64,000 nucleotides of DNA from Gemmatimonadota bacterium (GTDB lineage: Bacteria; Gemmatimonadota; Gemmatimonadetes; Gemmatimonadales; GWC2-71-9), in NCBI GenBank assembly GCA_003221895.1, contig QHUJ01000114.1, forward strand, positions 1 to 64,000. Reading direction: 5' to 3'. Position numbers and translations under genes: made by a program. How positions within the stretch are numbered: position 1 is the stretch's first letter; each line of letters begins with the position of its first letter. Below the pieces are notes generated by a model, which had not been told where the DNA came from, searched no databases, and was given only the letters and a program-made list of their open reading frames with translations. Below are positions 41,365 through 51,156 of the stretch, one piece after another.

Positions 41365-43049
41365 ACTCGGAAGCCGCGGACCAGCCCGCGCAGTTTCTCG
41401 GCCGCCTGGAGCAGATCGCCGGCGGCCGTCGCCATTTGCTGGGTCGATGCTCCCTGTTGCTCCGTTGCCGCGGTAACCTGCTCCGCGCTCGACGCGTGTG
41501 AAACGGCGCGACTCACCACCAGCTGGGCCTGCGCCCCCAGCTGCTCGGTGACGCCGCGGTTCTCCTGCGCGGCGTGCGTCACTCGACTTGCCGCCTGCTC
41601 GACCTGTTCGATGGCGGCGACGATTTCCGTCAGCCCGCGCGCCGCGCCCTCGGCCACCGACTCGATGCCGCGCACCTTCGCCTGCCCGACCGCCATTGTC
41701 GCCGTGACTTCCTCGACCTGCTCGCGGATCACGCGCGTCGTCCGCGCCACGTCTTCCGCCGCGCGCGCCGATTCGTCGGCGAGCTGACGGACTTCTTCCG
41801 CCACCACCGCGAACCCGCGACCATGCTCACCGGCACGCGCGGCTTCGATGGCCGCGTTGAGCGCGAGCAGATTGGTCTGCGAGGAGATCCGCTTGATCAG
41901 GTCCACGAAGTCGTCGATCGCGGCGCTCTGTTCGGCGAGCTGGGTCACTTCCGTCCCGGTGGTGCGGACCACTTCGCGGACGTCGAGCAAGGTATTTCCT
42001 GCGGCGGCGATGTCGTTGCGGTGGCGGTCGGCAACAGAACGGATCTCTTCGCCGAGACTCGCCACCCGCGCGGCGGCATCTATGATCTCGGCCGTGACCT
42101 GACGCAGCTGGTCGAGCCCCGTTTGCGTTTGATTCAGCTCGTTGCGTTGATGGTCGGCGCCGCTCGAGATGTCGAGCATTGCCGAAGAGACCTGGCTCGA
42201 CGATGCCGCCAACTGCTCACTGACCGACGAGAGATCGCTCGCGGCCGTCGCGATTCGGTCGGCCGAGCCCACGACCTCCATGACAATGCCGCGTAGCCGC
42301 TCACCCATGAGCCGCATCGCGTCCGCCAGCACCTCGAACTCGCGCGGCATCTGTCCCGTCGTCACGGGGCGCAGATCGCCGCTGCCGAAGCGCTCGGCGG
42401 CCGTCACGAGCCGGACCAGGGGCCCTTCGACCCAGCGCAGTGTGAACACGCCGACCATCACGCCGACGATCGCCGTCGCGATCAACACGAGCCACAGGGC
42501 GATCTCGCGCTGGCGCGCAAGTCCTCCCAGGCGCTGGCCCGCGGCCGCCGCCTTCTCCGATTGCCGCGCGGACAGCTCGCGGGCCAGGCGATTCAACTCG
42601 CTCACGGGAGCGCGGACCGCGCCCGTGAGCGCCTGTGCCTCGCTCGTCCGGCCGAGATCGAGCAGCGCATGGGCCAGTGAGTAATCGACATGGATGGTCG
42701 ACTGCAGTTGTTTGATACGGCTGACCGTGATCCGATCGGCCTCGGACAGGCCCGCCAACGCGTCCAGCTGTTTCTGGTAATTGAACGCTTGATCGACCGC
42801 GCTTTGGAACTCTTCGCGCGCGCCGTGCCCACCGCGCTGCGTCGCATACTGCTCGCCCAGGCGGATTTCATCGAACACCGCGGTAACGAGACCGCTCCCG
42901 ACTTCGCTCGACGAGCGCAGGCTCTCGATCTCCATTTCCAGCGAGCGCCGCAGTGTGCCGAGCGAGGTCACCCCGACCGCCGCCGCGACCACGAGGCCGG
43001 CGAGCAGCCCGGACAGACCGAGGATGATGCGCCAGCGGATGGTCATCAC
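41361..43049 (-). CDS. Methyl-accepting chemotaxis protein
   Basis: A 562-residue chemoreceptor. The first membrane helix is ~8-30, then a periplasmic four-helix-type sensor domain (~31-185), a second membrane helix (~185-207), a HAMP domain ([16 protein letters not shown]) and a signalling domain. Its hairpin tip reads [20 protein letters not shown] and [20 protein letters not shown], the CheA/CheW contact. It overlaps by 4 nt the binding-lipoprotein gene upstream, so the sensed ligand is probably delivered by that protein. No che genes are in the window. Confidence 0.95.
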   Translation of the reverse strand: MMTIRWRIILGLSGLLAGLVVAAAVGVTSLGTLRRSLEMEIESLRSSSEVGSGLVTAVFDEIRLGEQYATQRGGHGAREEFQSAVDQAFNYQKQLDALAGLSEADRITVSRIKQLQSTIHVDYSLAHALLDLGRTSEAQALTGAVRAPVSELNRLARELSARQSEKAAAAGQRLGGLARQREIALWLVLIATAIVGVMVGVFTLRWVEGPLVRLVTAAERFGSGDLRPVTTGQMPREFEVLADAMRLMGERLRGIVMEVVGSADRIATAASDLSSVSEQLAASSSQVSSAMLDISSGADHQRNELNQTQTGLDQLRQVTAEIIDAAARVASLGEEIRSVADRHRNDIAAAGNTLLDVREVVRTTGTEVTQLAEQSAAIDDFVDLIKRISSQTNLLALNAAIEAARAGEHGRGFAVVAEEVRQLADESARAAEDVARTTRVIREQVEEVTATMAVGQAKVRGIESVAEGAARGLTEIVAAIEQVEQAASRVTHAAQENRGVTEQLGAQAQLVVSRAVSHASSAEQVTAATEQQGASTQQMATAAGDLLQAAEKLRGLVRGFRV

Positions 43050-44239
43050 TGCGTCTCTGGCGCCAGCTTTCCCGCGTGCACCACGCCGATGACGACCGGT
43101 TTCGCCGGCACGTCACCGCGAGCGTCGAAGGCGATCGAGCCGGTCACGCCTTCAAATGCCGGGAGGCTTCCCCCGGTACGCGCCACTCGGTCGCGAACGG
43201 CACGCCGATCGGCTCCGGTTTCGGTCAGCACGCCCGCGAGTAATTGAACGATGTCGTAGGCGGCGGCCCCGCGATGATCGGGGCGCTCGCCGGGATAAGC
43301 ATGCGCGTAGGCGGCAACAAACTGGGCATTGCGGTCGCCCGATTGATCGACGAGATACGCGACCGACATCCTGAGCCCCTCAGCGAGCGGGCCCGCGGTT
43401 TCGATGCCGCTCAGGGCGTCGCCACCCAGCGGAGCCCAATGCACGCCGATCCGCGCCATCTCGCTCAGCGCCAGCTCCGCCCCGCCTCGGTCGGTGGCGA
43501 GCATGATTGCGTCCACGCCACCCTGCTGCCTCATGCGGGAGAGGTAAGGTTCGAGGCTCGGCGTGGTAGCAAGCATCGGATCTTCTTCCACGATTTCCCC
43601 GCCCCCCCCGGCCCCCCCTGCCCCCCCTGCCCCCCCCAGCCTCTTGAATTCGGCGGCGAAACTGGCCCGCAGACCGCGCCCATAGTCGTCGTCCAGATAG
43701 ATCACGCCCACTCTGCGGGCTCTCAGCACCTGCCGGGCGTAGCGCGCCAGCTGGATCCCGTGATTCAGGTCGCTTGGGCAGACGCGGAACATGTACGGGT
43801 TGACTCCCGAGAGATCGGGACTCGAAGCGGAGGGTGAAATCATGGCCACCGGGCGCCGAGCCTCTCCATATACGCGGCCGGCGGCCAGGGACGCGCTGGA
43901 AGTGAGATGACCAATCACTCCGACGACTGCCGGGTCCTGTACAAGCTGTTGCGCGATGCGAATGGCCACCTCGGGTCGCCCGCTGTCATCCAGCACACGC
44001 AGGACGAGGTCCCGGCCTCGAATCCCGCCCCGGGCGTTGACTTCCTTCACCGCCAGCTCGGCGGCATGCCGCATCGAAACCCCACGGGGCTGTGAAAAGG
44101 GGCCGGCCAACCCGAGAACAATGGGGCTTTTGTCGGCGCGTCCACAGGCCGTGAGTACCAACGCCGCGGCGACGAGCCTGCGCAAAACTGTCCTCCTGGT
44201 GTGGAGAGGGAGAGTGCGGGCAAGGTTAAGGTTGCTCAT
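43046..44239 (-). CDS. LivJ-type substrate-binding lipoprotein coupled to a chemoreceptor
   Basis: Periplasmic binding protein of the branched-chain amino acid/amide family (397 residues from ATG 44239; ORF-track ATG 44269 is also possible). The signal ends in a lipobox (LVLTAC) and contains RRTVLRRL, a weak Tat-like pattern. The body shows [40 protein letters not shown] and [21 protein letters not shown] slippage-prone GGAGGAGGAGGGG run interrupts it. No permease or ATPase genes follow; the chemoreceptor gene does, so it probably senses rather than transports. Confidence 0.9.
   Translation of the reverse strand: MSNLNLARTLPLHTRRTVLRRLVAAALVLTACGRADKSPIVLGLAGPFSQPRGVSMRHAAELAVKEVNARGGIRGRDLVLRVLDDSGRPEVAIRIAQQLVQDPAVVGVIGHLTSSASLAAGRVYGEARRPVAMISPSASSPDLSGVNPYMFRVCPSDLNHGIQLARYARQVLRARRVGVIYLDDDYGRGLRASFAAEFKRLGGAGGAGGAGGGGEIVEEDPMLATTPSLEPYLSRMRQQGGVDAIMLATDRGGAELALSEMARIGVHWAPLGGDALSGIETAGPLAEGLRMSVAYLVDQSGDRNAQFVAAYAHAYPGERPDHRGAAAYDIVQLLAGVLTETGADRRAVRDRVARTGGSLPAFEGVTGSIAFDARGDVPAKPVVIGVVHAGKLAPETQ
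43597..43637. repeat. C-rich tandem repeat inside the binding-protein gene
   Basis: Runs of 7-8 C separated by G, TG or GG occur four times in 41 bp, encoding the Gly-rich GGAGGAGGAGGGG loop. It is a microsatellite-like tract prone to slippage and to assembly error. Confidence 0.75.
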
Positions 44240-44277
44240 GGGATAGCGCAATATCCACGCGCTTTCCACATTTCAGC

Positions 44278-45120
44278 ATGAGTGTGATTCAGCGTTTGTG
44301 TGGATTCACCGCGGCACTCGAGCGTCTGCTCACCGCGCGGGACGCCACCGTGCTGGACACTCTGTGGGAAGAGTTGAGTCTCGGGCAACTGGGGTGGGAG
44401 GCGCTCGCGTTGGCGCGGCGCGCCAACACCGAGAAGCTCGAACCCGCGCTCGCGGAGCTGGACCGGCGGCTGCTCGCCGTCCTCGAACGATGCCGCGCGT
44501 TTCTCGATCCGCACATCGTCACCTTCCGTGTTCCCGAGCTGGAACGCTGGCAGCACGCCGCCGCCGCTGCGCTCGTCGGCGCGCGTTGGGGGGTTGCGGG
44601 ACTGCGAACCGTCATCGCGGACACCCAGGCCCCAGTGGGCCGGCGCTACTTCGCGTTCCTGGCACTTGCCGAGCGACATCCCAAGGAAGCGTGGCCGTTG
44701 TTCGCCCGCTATCTGCAGACGCCGGGCGCCCACCACGCGTTCGTCGCGGCGGCGGTTGAGGCCGCTCGCTACTATCCGGGGCAGGCGCCGTACGTGATTG
44801 CGCTATTCCAGCGGATTCGCGGCGACGAGATGCTACGCCGCTTTCTCGCCCCGAAGATCCTTGAGTCGCTGTACGTCTTGGGCGATCCGGCCGCTCTTCC
44901 TCTATATGAGGAGCTGCTCGTCGCCGGCCACACCGATCGAGATCTGGGAAGGTGCGAGGTCACGCGCGCGCTGGTGGGAGTTCGTAAGCTCACCGGCCGG
45001 GTAGCCGCGAGCAGCAAATTCCCCGATCCAGAAGAGCCTGGGGTGATTCGGGCACTCGACGAGGCCCAGCGGATCTTCGAGGAGGAGAAGGACCAGCTTC
45101 AGCCGGTCGTGGTCATTTGA
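44278..45120 (+). CDS. HEAT-like helical repeat protein, function unknown
   Basis: A 280-residue all-helical protein with no signal or membrane segment. Repeated helix pairs (RYFAFLALAERHPKEAWPLF; FAAAVEAARYYPG-like; LAPKILESLYVLGDPAALPL) suggest HEAT/armadillo folding, typical of scaffolds. It is divergent from the binding-protein gene and overlaps the converging hydrolase gene by 8 nt. Function unknown. Confidence 0.72.
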   Translation: MSVIQRLCGFTAALERLLTARDATVLDTLWEELSLGQLGWEALALARRANTEKLEPALAELDRRLLAVLERCRAFLDPHIVTFRVPELERWQHAAAAALVGARWGVAGLRTVIADTQAPVGRRYFAFLALAERHPKEAWPLFARYLQTPGAHHAFVAAAVEAARYYPGQAPYVIALFQRIRGDEMLRRFLAPKILESLYVLGDPAALPLYEELLVAGHTDRDLGRCEVTRALVGVRKLTGRVAASSKFPDPEEPGVIRALDEAQRIFEEEKDQLQPVVVI

Positions 45121-45937
45121 CGAAGGTGGCCATCCTCTCGCGGTAGGCTTTTGCCCCCATGTCGTACGTGTCGTTATGTCCTGCTCCCTCGATCATCACG
45201 AATTCCACCGGGCCACCGGCCGCCGCCGCCAGCTCCTTTCCCATTTCCAAGGGCACGAGTTTGTCCGCGGTGCCGTGGAAGATGAGCGTGCGGCAGCGGA
45301 TGTTCTCGATTCTGCCCAGGTTATCCAACCGCAATCGCACCAACGCTTTGGGAAAAATGGCGTAGTGCCGCGACGCCATCGCGCGCGCGCTGGTGAAGGG
45401 TGATTCGAGGATCATGCCCGCCACTTCGTGCGTCGCCGCGACATGCGTTGCGGCGGCGCTGCCCAGGGAGCGCCCGTACACGTAGATGCGACGGGGGTCG
45501 ACCTCCGGTCGCCGTGTGAGCTCCCGATAGCCGACGTCTGCCGCTTCATAGAGTCCGGCTTCCGTCGTGCGGCCGCCGCTCCCGCCGTAGCCGGGATAAT
45601 CGAGCACCAGCAGCGCCGCGTTGGGCGGACGGAAATCGCGGATGATCGGCCAAATAGCTGCGATTGTTTCGCCGTTGCCGTAAAACCAGAGCAGTGCGGG
45701 AAAAGGCGGGGCAGGGCGGGAGGCGGCGGATTGAGGCGCAGGCGCCGGCGACAGGTACCAGCCAACCAGGTTCGTCCCATCCTGCATCTTCAACTCGATG
45801 CGTTCACCGTAACCGAGTGTCTGTACCGGATCCGGTACCGGTGCTTTCGGGGCAGGGAACGTGATCCGCTCCTGCATCGTCCACAGCGCGAGCAGGATCA
45901 CGAGATAGGTGCCGGCCACGGCCAGAACGATTCCCAT
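45113..45937 (-). CDS. Membrane-anchored alpha/beta hydrolase
   Basis: A 274-residue serine hydrolase starting at ATG 45937; the extra 85 residues of the ORF-track version are shadow. A single N-terminal membrane segment (~3-23) is followed by an alpha/beta-hydrolase domain: LLWFYGNGETIAA, LLVLDYPGYGGSGG, the nucleophile elbow YGRSLGSAAATHVA (Ser), and Asp/His in HGTADKLVP and GAGHNDTYDM. The family (YqkD/Bem46-like, S9-related) has varied esterase or peptidase activities. The divergent neighbour starts only 14 bp away. Confidence 0.88.
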   Translation of the reverse strand: MGIVLAVAGTYLVILLALWTMQERITFPAPKAPVPDPVQTLGYGERIELKMQDGTNLVGWYLSPAPAPQSAASRPAPPFPALLWFYGNGETIAAIWPIIRDFRPPNAALLVLDYPGYGGSGGRTTEAGLYEAADVGYRELTRRPEVDPRRIYVYGRSLGSAAATHVAATHEVAGMILESPFTSARAMASRHYAIFPKALVRLRLDNLGRIENIRCRTLIFHGTADKLVPLEMGKELAAAAGGPVEFVMIEGAGHNDTYDMGAKAYRERMATFVK

Positions 45938-45951
45938 TAATTTGTGAGCCA

Positions 45952-46872
45952 ATGGACCCACAGCTCGTCTCCCGCGCTCGAGGCGCGTTGCTGGGCCTGG
46001 TTGCCGGCAATCAGCTGGGTGTCCCGACGGAGGGGATGGGATCGGAGGCGATCCGGAAGGCCTTCCCGAACGGCCTGCACGACCTCGCACTCCCACCCAA
46101 GAACTCTCCCTACGATGATGATGCGGCAATGGCGCTGCTGCTCGGCGAGTCGCTGCTCGCGGCGAAGGGGTTTGACGCGACCGACGTGGCACACCGCTGG
46201 GTGAAATGGATGAAGGTCGACGGTCGGGGCATCGGCTGGACGACCAAACGCGCGCTCACCCTGATCGATCGCGGGAAAGAGCCGTTCGAGGCCGGTCGCC
46301 TGGCGCATCAGGAGAGTCCGGGCCGTTCGGCGGGGAACGGGAGCGTCATGCGGTGCGTCCCGGTGGCGCTGCGCTACCACGACGATCTCGATCGGCTGAT
46401 TCGGGTCTCGACGCAGCAGGCGGCGATCACCCATGCCGACGAGCGGTGCACCTGGGCCGCGGCGGCGGTAAACCTCGCCGCGCGGGAGCTGCTGCACGGC
46501 AACATCTATTTCATCGAGGAAGTCCTGCACCGGATCGGCGATCGTGCGCCCCGCGTGCTGCGCGACGCCATCCATCGCGTGCCGCGGGAGGGAGAAAGCG
46601 ACCTTCCGATCACGCGGGCGGGCGAGACGGGATACGTCGTTCACTGTGTCGAAATCGCGTTCTGGTTCGTCGCGCACGATCGCACGCTCGAAGAATCGCT
46701 CATCCACCTGGCGCAGGCGGGTGGGGACACCGACACCAATGCGGCCGTCGCAGGTGCGCTGCTCGGCGCGCGTCATGGAGAGACGGCGCTGCCGCCTCGT
46801 TGGATGGATCAGCTTGTCGGAGCTCAGGGAATCGGGAAGCTTGCGGAAGAACTCGTGAACGCTACGATGTGA
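45952..46872 (+). CDS. ADP-ribosylglycohydrolase family protein
   Basis: A 306-residue DraG-like enzyme that removes ADP-ribose from proteins or small molecules using two Mg ions. The N-terminal ARGALLGLVAGNQLGVP, the metal-binding YDDDAAMALL and the C-terminal QAGGDTDTNAAVAGALLGA are diagnostic. TAATTT lies 8 nt before ATG 45952 and no Shine-Dalgarno sequence is seen. No DraT or toxin partner is adjacent. Confidence 0.93.
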   Translation: MDPQLVSRARGALLGLVAGNQLGVPTEGMGSEAIRKAFPNGLHDLALPPKNSPYDDDAAMALLLGESLLAAKGFDATDVAHRWVKWMKVDGRGIGWTTKRALTLIDRGKEPFEAGRLAHQESPGRSAGNGSVMRCVPVALRYHDDLDRLIRVSTQQAAITHADERCTWAAAAVNLAARELLHGNIYFIEEVLHRIGDRAPRVLRDAIHRVPREGESDLPITRAGETGYVVHCVEIAFWFVAHDRTLEESLIHLAQAGGDTDTNAAVAGALLGARHGETALPPRWMDQLVGAQGIGKLAEELVNATM

Positions 46873-46908
46873 AACGTGCGCCGGGGTCTGAGTCGTCCGG
46901 CGCACGGC

Positions 46909-47490
46909 TCACGGCTTATGCGGTTTCGATTTCGGCGGCGGAACGTAGCTCGCGATCCGGTTCATCACATCGCGGTCGTTGAGCGTGATCGACACCACCC
47001 GCCAATCCTGCCCCCCTCGCCAGTTGAGGCGAATAAAGCGTTGGCCATTCGTCCACTCCCACATGCTGCGCTCGCGCCGCGTTGGATTCCCCAGCTGCTT
47101 GCGCATGGCGTTCTGCCGTTGCTTGACCAGCGACACCTTGCCCGAATCGATGAACGAGATCACGGACGTCCGACCCTCGATCACATTGGCGCTGAGATAG
47201 AACGCGGCGCTGTCAGAGGGATCGCGAACGCGTACGCCGCAGTCCATCACCTGAGCGGTGTTCTTCATCGTTTGGCAGCCGAGAATCTCCTTGGGTCTTG
47301 CCATCGCCCGCGCCTTGGTGGCGAAATCGCGGTACGGCATCCCAGGCGCAAAGCCGCGATAGCTAAACGCCTCAACGGCAGGCTTCGCAGTGGCGGAAGG
47401 CGCCGCACCCGGTGCGGGGGCCGGCGGTGGGGGCGGAGGCGCACCGGGGGCTGCCTGGACCACTAGCAGAAGAAGGAGTAGTGGGGTCAT
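46909..47490 (-). CDS. Exported protein of unknown function
   Basis: A 193-residue protein beginning at ATG 47490 (the 74 residues before it in the ORF track are cspA shadow). A short signal peptide (MTPLLLLLLVVQAAPGAP) and a Pro/Ala linker precede a globular domain (FSYRGFAPGMPYRDFATKAR; ERSMWEWTNGQRFIRLNWRG) with two cysteines (LGCQTMKNTAQVMDCGV) that may form a disulfide. No family recognised. It lies just downstream of the cspA terminator. Confidence 0.75.
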   Translation of the reverse strand: MTPLLLLLLVVQAAPGAPPPPPPAPAPGAAPSATAKPAVEAFSYRGFAPGMPYRDFATKARAMARPKEILGCQTMKNTAQVMDCGVRVRDPSDSAAFYLSANVIEGRTSVISFIDSGKVSLVKQRQNAMRKQLGNPTRRERSMWEWTNGQRFIRLNWRGGQDWRVVSITLNDRDVMNRIASYVPPPKSKPHKP

Positions 47491-47502
47491 TCGCCAATAT
47501 AT

Positions 47503-47539
47503 GAAAAGCAAACGGGCCCGGTGTGACCCGGGCCCGTTT
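47503..47539 (-). terminator. Rho-independent terminator of cspA
   Basis: A 12-bp perfect stem (AAACGGGCCCGG / CCGGGCCCGTTT), 6-nt loop, followed on the minus strand by GCTTTTC. It begins 15 nt after the cspA stop. Confidence 0.9.
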
Positions 47540-47554
47540 CCCTGAGGGGAGCGC

Positions 47555-47755
47555 TCAGACCTTCCGAACGTTCTGCGCCTGCAGACCTTTTGGACCCTGA
47601 GCGACGTCGAACTCCACGTTGTCGCCCTCGGCGAGGCTGCGGAAGCCCTCAGCCTGGATCGCTGTGAAGTGGACGAACACGTCCGGACCCGACTCCTGCG
47701 CGATAAAGCCAAAGCCCTTCGCGTCGTTAAACCACTTCACCTTACCCTTAGCCAT
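47555..47755 (-). CDS. cspA: Cold-shock protein CspA family
   Basis: A 66-residue single OB-fold RNA/DNA chaperone. RNP1 (KGFGFI) and RNP2 (DVFVHF) are present in the usual spacing, with the standard N-terminus [14 protein letters not shown]. Monocistronic: it has its own terminator downstream. Confidence 0.97.
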   Translation of the reverse strand: MAKGKVKWFNDAKGFGFIAQESGPDVFVHFTAIQAEGFRSLAEGDNVEFDVAQGPKGLQAQNVRKV

Positions 47756-48051
47756 ACTGTTCTAACCTCTGCACAATGGGGCACTGCCCCGGACTGGAAC
47801 GACCCACGCCACCGCGGCATTGGGCGGGCTCAAAGCAAAAATCCGCGAGACATATGGTCCTCGCGGAAGCGCAGACAGCCAGTGACGGTGCCACGTATGC
47901 TTGAACCGCGGGCAAAAGTATGGAACCCGCAGGGGCCTGTCAATCAGGCCTGCCGATAAGTCTTACACGCAGCATAGCGACAGTATCGCAGCACCGGTCA
48001 CAAATGCACCATGCAGATAGATTCCGGGCCCACCTCGATATGAGGAAAACG
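47756..48051. other. Intergenic region between cspA and the M1 peptidase
   Basis: About 296 bp without a credible gene. It contains a minus-strand terminator-like hairpin near 47836-47867, probably in the cspA leader. I saw no conserved cold-shock box with certainty and no other structured element. Confidence 0.5.
47836..47867 (-). terminator. Terminator-like hairpin in the region upstream of cspA
   Basis: An 8-bp stem (TCCGCGAG / CTCGCGGA) followed on the minus strand by TTTTT, ~80 nt before the cspA start. No minus-strand gene precedes it, so it could attenuate cspA transcription or end a small RNA. Confidence 0.55.
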
Positions 48052-50490
48052 ATGCGCCTTCTCCACGCGCTGCTGGCGGCCTGCTGGGCAGCCGCTCCGC
48101 TCACCGCGCAGACCAACACCGAACGAATCGCCAACGACCACTACACCCGGTCGCATGACTACGACCTGATCCACCAGCGGATCGAGGTTTCGAACTTCGA
48201 TTGGGATTCGACCTCGTTCGACGGGCGAGTGACGACTACGCTCGTCGCGCGCCGGCCAGGCCTCGATTCCGTGATTCTGGACGCGGGTGCCAAACTCCAG
48301 ATTCGCACGGTGACGGGGGGGGCCGGCGGGAGCCTTCGTACGGCGCGTCACGGTGACACGCTGGTCGTCTTCTTGCCGAAGGCGATCGGCTTCGGCGATA
48401 CGGCACGATTCAGGGTCACCTACCATGGCGTTGTCACGAACGGCGCCGGCCTAACGTTCATCAATCCGGAGGGCCGTACCCACCGTCCACGCCAAGTCTG
48501 GAGCCAGGGAGAGGACGACAACAATCATCTGTGGTTTCCCACCTATGACTTTCCCAACGACAAGATGACATGGGAAGTCGTGGCGACTGTCCCCAAGGGG
48601 ATGACCTGTGTTTCCAACGGCCGGCTGGTCTCCGACATCACTGCCAAGGACGGGTCACGCACTCTCGATTGGCTGCAGGACAAGCCAAGCGCAACCTATC
48701 TCGTCTCGATCATCGTCGCGCCGCTCGCCAGGATTCACGACACGTGGCGCACCACACCCGTCGACTACTACGTCTACCACGAGGACTCGGCCCTGGCGCG
48801 CCCATTGTTCAAGCCTACGCCGGACATGATCGACACGTATTCACGCCTCACGGGCGTCAACTATCCCTGGGCCAAGTACGCGCAGACGACGGTCGCCGAC
48901 TTCTTTGGGGGAATGGAAAACGTCAGCGCCACAACCCTCGTCGATTGGCTCCCGCGAGCGCGCGACTACCAGGACAGGCCGTGGTTCCAGTGGATCCTCA
49001 TTCCCCACGAGCTCGCACACCAGTGGTTCGGCGACTACGTCACGACCGAGAACTGGGCCAACATGTGGCTCAATGAGGGGTTCGCTGAGTTCATGCCCGG
49101 GCAATACTGGGCCCGCAGACTGGGCGCCCGGGCGGAAGAAGACTATTACCTCGACGAGTACAACCAATTCACGCAGATCGACCACGATCGACGTATGCCG
49201 CTGGCGGCACTCGCCTCCAACAACATCTATCCCAAGGGCGCGCTCGTCCTCCAGATGCTGAAGCAGTACCTCGGCGAGCAACGCTTCTGGGCGTCGGTCA
49301 ACCGTTATCTGGTTGACCATGCCCTCGACAACGCGACCACCGACGACCTCCGCCAGGCGGTGCTCGACGCGACGGGCGAGAACCTCGATTGGTTTTGGGA
49401 TCAGTGGATCTATCAGGCGGGCTATCCGGAGTTCTCGGTTGCGGCGCGATACGACTCGAGCACGTCCACTGTAACGCTCGTCGCCCAGCAGGTGCAGCAG
49501 GATTCCTCCAAGGCAGACAGCAGCAGCGTACGCTACACGACGCCTGCAGTGTTTCGCATGCCGGTGACGATACGCGTCGGCACGGCGGCGGGGGACGTGA
49601 TTGCACGCGCCCAGTTAACGCGACGACAGGACACGATCGTGGTTCGGGATGTGAAAACCGCCCCCACGATGGTGGTTTTCGATGACGGGAACGCGATCCT
49701 CAAGCAGCTGAGCTTCGACCAACCCACAACCTGGCTCGCAACGCAGCTCCAGCGAGATCCGAACCTGTGGAATCGGCACTGGGTCATCGCACAGCTGAGC
49801 CAGCGTCCCAGGGACGCCGCAGCCGGTGCGGCACTCGCCCAGGCGGCGACCAGCGCCGACTACTTCCTCGTGCGCGCCGCGGCAATCGGGGCACTCGCGA
49901 CCTTCCCACAGGCAGTAGCGCTGGCGCCGCTCGAGGCGGCGGCCACGGATACCTCGGCGCAAGTCCGCGCCGCCGCGATCGAGGCACTCGGCGGCCTGGG
50001 CGGTTCACAGGCCGCCGCGCTCGCCCGCCGAGCCTGGACCAGCGATTCGAGCGACGTCGTCCGGGCGGCGGCAGTGACGGCTATGGCCCTCACCGATACA
50101 GCCAATCGACGGGCCATCGTGCTGCAGGCGCTGGCGACGCCCGCGTACCGCGACGCGATCCAGATCGCCGCCTACCGCATGATCGCGGCGAGCGGGGACA
50201 CGGCATTGATCGACTCGGTTGAGGCACGCGCCGGACGGGATCGTTTCGCGTTGCATGTCCTCGCGGCACTTGGCGCCCGTGGCAGTAGTCGCGCCCTTGA
50301 TCTGCTGGTGAAGCACCTGGACGACGACCGGAGTTACGTGCGGCGATGGGCGCTGGAGGCGTTCCGCTTCTCGCTGCCGCGGGCCATGGGTCAGTCACGA
50401 CTTCAGTCTGTCGGCTCGGGACTCAAATTCCCCGATACGCGCCAAGCCGTCGCGGACCTGCTGCGGCAATGGCAGGCGGGCAGCAACTAA
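48052..50490 (+). CDS. Exported M1-family aminopeptidase with C-terminal HEAT repeats
   Basis: An 812-residue zinc metallopeptidase starting at ATG 48052, with GAGGAAA 4 nt upstream (ATG 48040 also possible). A signal peptide (LLHALLAACWAAAPLTAQ) is followed by the beta-saddle domain, the substrate motif GGMEN, the zinc motif HELAHQWFGD and the third ligand in NMWLNEGFAEF 18 residues later. The last ~270 residues are HEAT-like repeats (VRAAAIEALGGLGGSQAAAL; VRAAAVTAMALTDTANRRA) replacing the usual ERAP1-C domain. It likely trims peptides in the periplasm. Confidence 0.93.
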   Translation: MRLLHALLAACWAAAPLTAQTNTERIANDHYTRSHDYDLIHQRIEVSNFDWDSTSFDGRVTTTLVARRPGLDSVILDAGAKLQIRTVTGGAGGSLRTARHGDTLVVFLPKAIGFGDTARFRVTYHGVVTNGAGLTFINPEGRTHRPRQVWSQGEDDNNHLWFPTYDFPNDKMTWEVVATVPKGMTCVSNGRLVSDITAKDGSRTLDWLQDKPSATYLVSIIVAPLARIHDTWRTTPVDYYVYHEDSALARPLFKPTPDMIDTYSRLTGVNYPWAKYAQTTVADFFGGMENVSATTLVDWLPRARDYQDRPWFQWILIPHELAHQWFGDYVTTENWANMWLNEGFAEFMPGQYWARRLGARAEEDYYLDEYNQFTQIDHDRRMPLAALASNNIYPKGALVLQMLKQYLGEQRFWASVNRYLVDHALDNATTDDLRQAVLDATGENLDWFWDQWIYQAGYPEFSVAARYDSSTSTVTLVAQQVQQDSSKADSSSVRYTTPAVFRMPVTIRVGTAAGDVIARAQLTRRQDTIVVRDVKTAPTMVVFDDGNAILKQLSFDQPTTWLATQLQRDPNLWNRHWVIAQLSQRPRDAAAGAALAQAATSADYFLVRAAAIGALATFPQAVALAPLEAAATDTSAQVRAAAIEALGGLGGSQAAALARRAWTSDSSDVVRAAAVTAMALTDTANRRAIVLQALATPAYRDAIQIAAYRMIAASGDTALIDSVEARAGRDRFALHVLAALGARGSSRALDLLVKHLDDDRSYVRRWALEAFRFSLPRAMGQSRLQSVGSGLKFPDTRQAVADLLRQWQAGSN

Positions 50491-50517
50491 ACTATTGTAG
50501 CACCGCGGCTTACTGGT

Positions 50518-51111
50518 CTACTGTTGGCTGACGGTCTTGGTGCTGTCGGGCTTATTCAACGCGGCTTGTGCGTTCTTGAAGGCGAGCAAGGCGTCATCGT
50601 ACGCGGCCAGTTTCTTGGTCAAGCCGGTCGCCGTCGTGGAATCCCGACCCGCGCCCTTCTCACATGCCGGCAGCGCCGCGTTCAGCGAATCGAGCCGAGT
50701 CGTCAACTGCTTGGCGAGGATGCGCAACGAATCGGTGTAGGCCGCCGGCGCCATCTTGGGCCGGCCGCTCAAAATGAACGAGCGGGCGCTGGTGCACAGG
50801 CCGCCGAGGCGGCGGGCGGCGTGGAGGCGGGTCACCGAATCGGCCTGCTGGGTGCGCGTCACGCGGTTCAATCCGTCCCGCAGCTGGGCGATGCCACGTG
50901 TTGCGGTCTTCAGCCCCTCCATATAGCGCGTCTGCTCGAGCGTCGGCGCGGGGGCTGCGGGCGGCACCGGCGACTGGGGCGGAACGGGCGGGGGAGGAGC
51001 CGGCGCGGCAATAGGGATCACGGGCACGCTGTCCTTGTGCGTCGTGTCCTGCGCCCCGAGCGGGTGCGCTACGGTGGTGATCACCATCACGATTCCAGCG
51101 AGCATCTCCAA
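50518..51111 (-). CDS. Exported Pro-rich helical protein
   Basis: A 197-residue protein with a signal peptide (IVMVITTVAHPLGAQ), a Pro/Ala linker (APAPPPPVPPQSPVPPAAP) and a helical domain with two cysteines (GGLCTSARSF and ALPACEKG). The C-terminus KNAQAALNKPDST is charged. No family recognised. It converges on the M1 peptidase gene. Confidence 0.7.
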   Translation of the reverse strand: MEMLAGIVMVITTVAHPLGAQDTTHKDSVPVIPIAAPAPPPPVPPQSPVPPAAPAPTLEQTRYMEGLKTATRGIAQLRDGLNRVTRTQQADSVTRLHAARRLGGLCTSARSFILSGRPKMAPAAYTDSLRILAKQLTTRLDSLNAALPACEKGAGRDSTTATGLTKKLAAYDDALLAFKNAQAALNKPDSTKTVSQQ

Positions 51112-51144
51112 ACGACTCCTCTAACAGTTGAATTCCTGGTCCGT

Positions 51145-51156
51145 TATTATCCTCAA
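51145..51156 (+). promoter_or_regulatory. Leaderless-type -10 box (TATTAT)
   Basis: TATTAT followed by CCTCAA and ATG 51157: a TANNNT element with 6-nt spacing and no Shine-Dalgarno sequence. Confidence 0.5.

Noticed and set aside
43597-43637. Short tandem array as a CRISPR or regulatory repeat
   Set aside because: The units are 7-8 nt C-runs inside a coding region; it is a microsatellite, not a repeat-spacer array.
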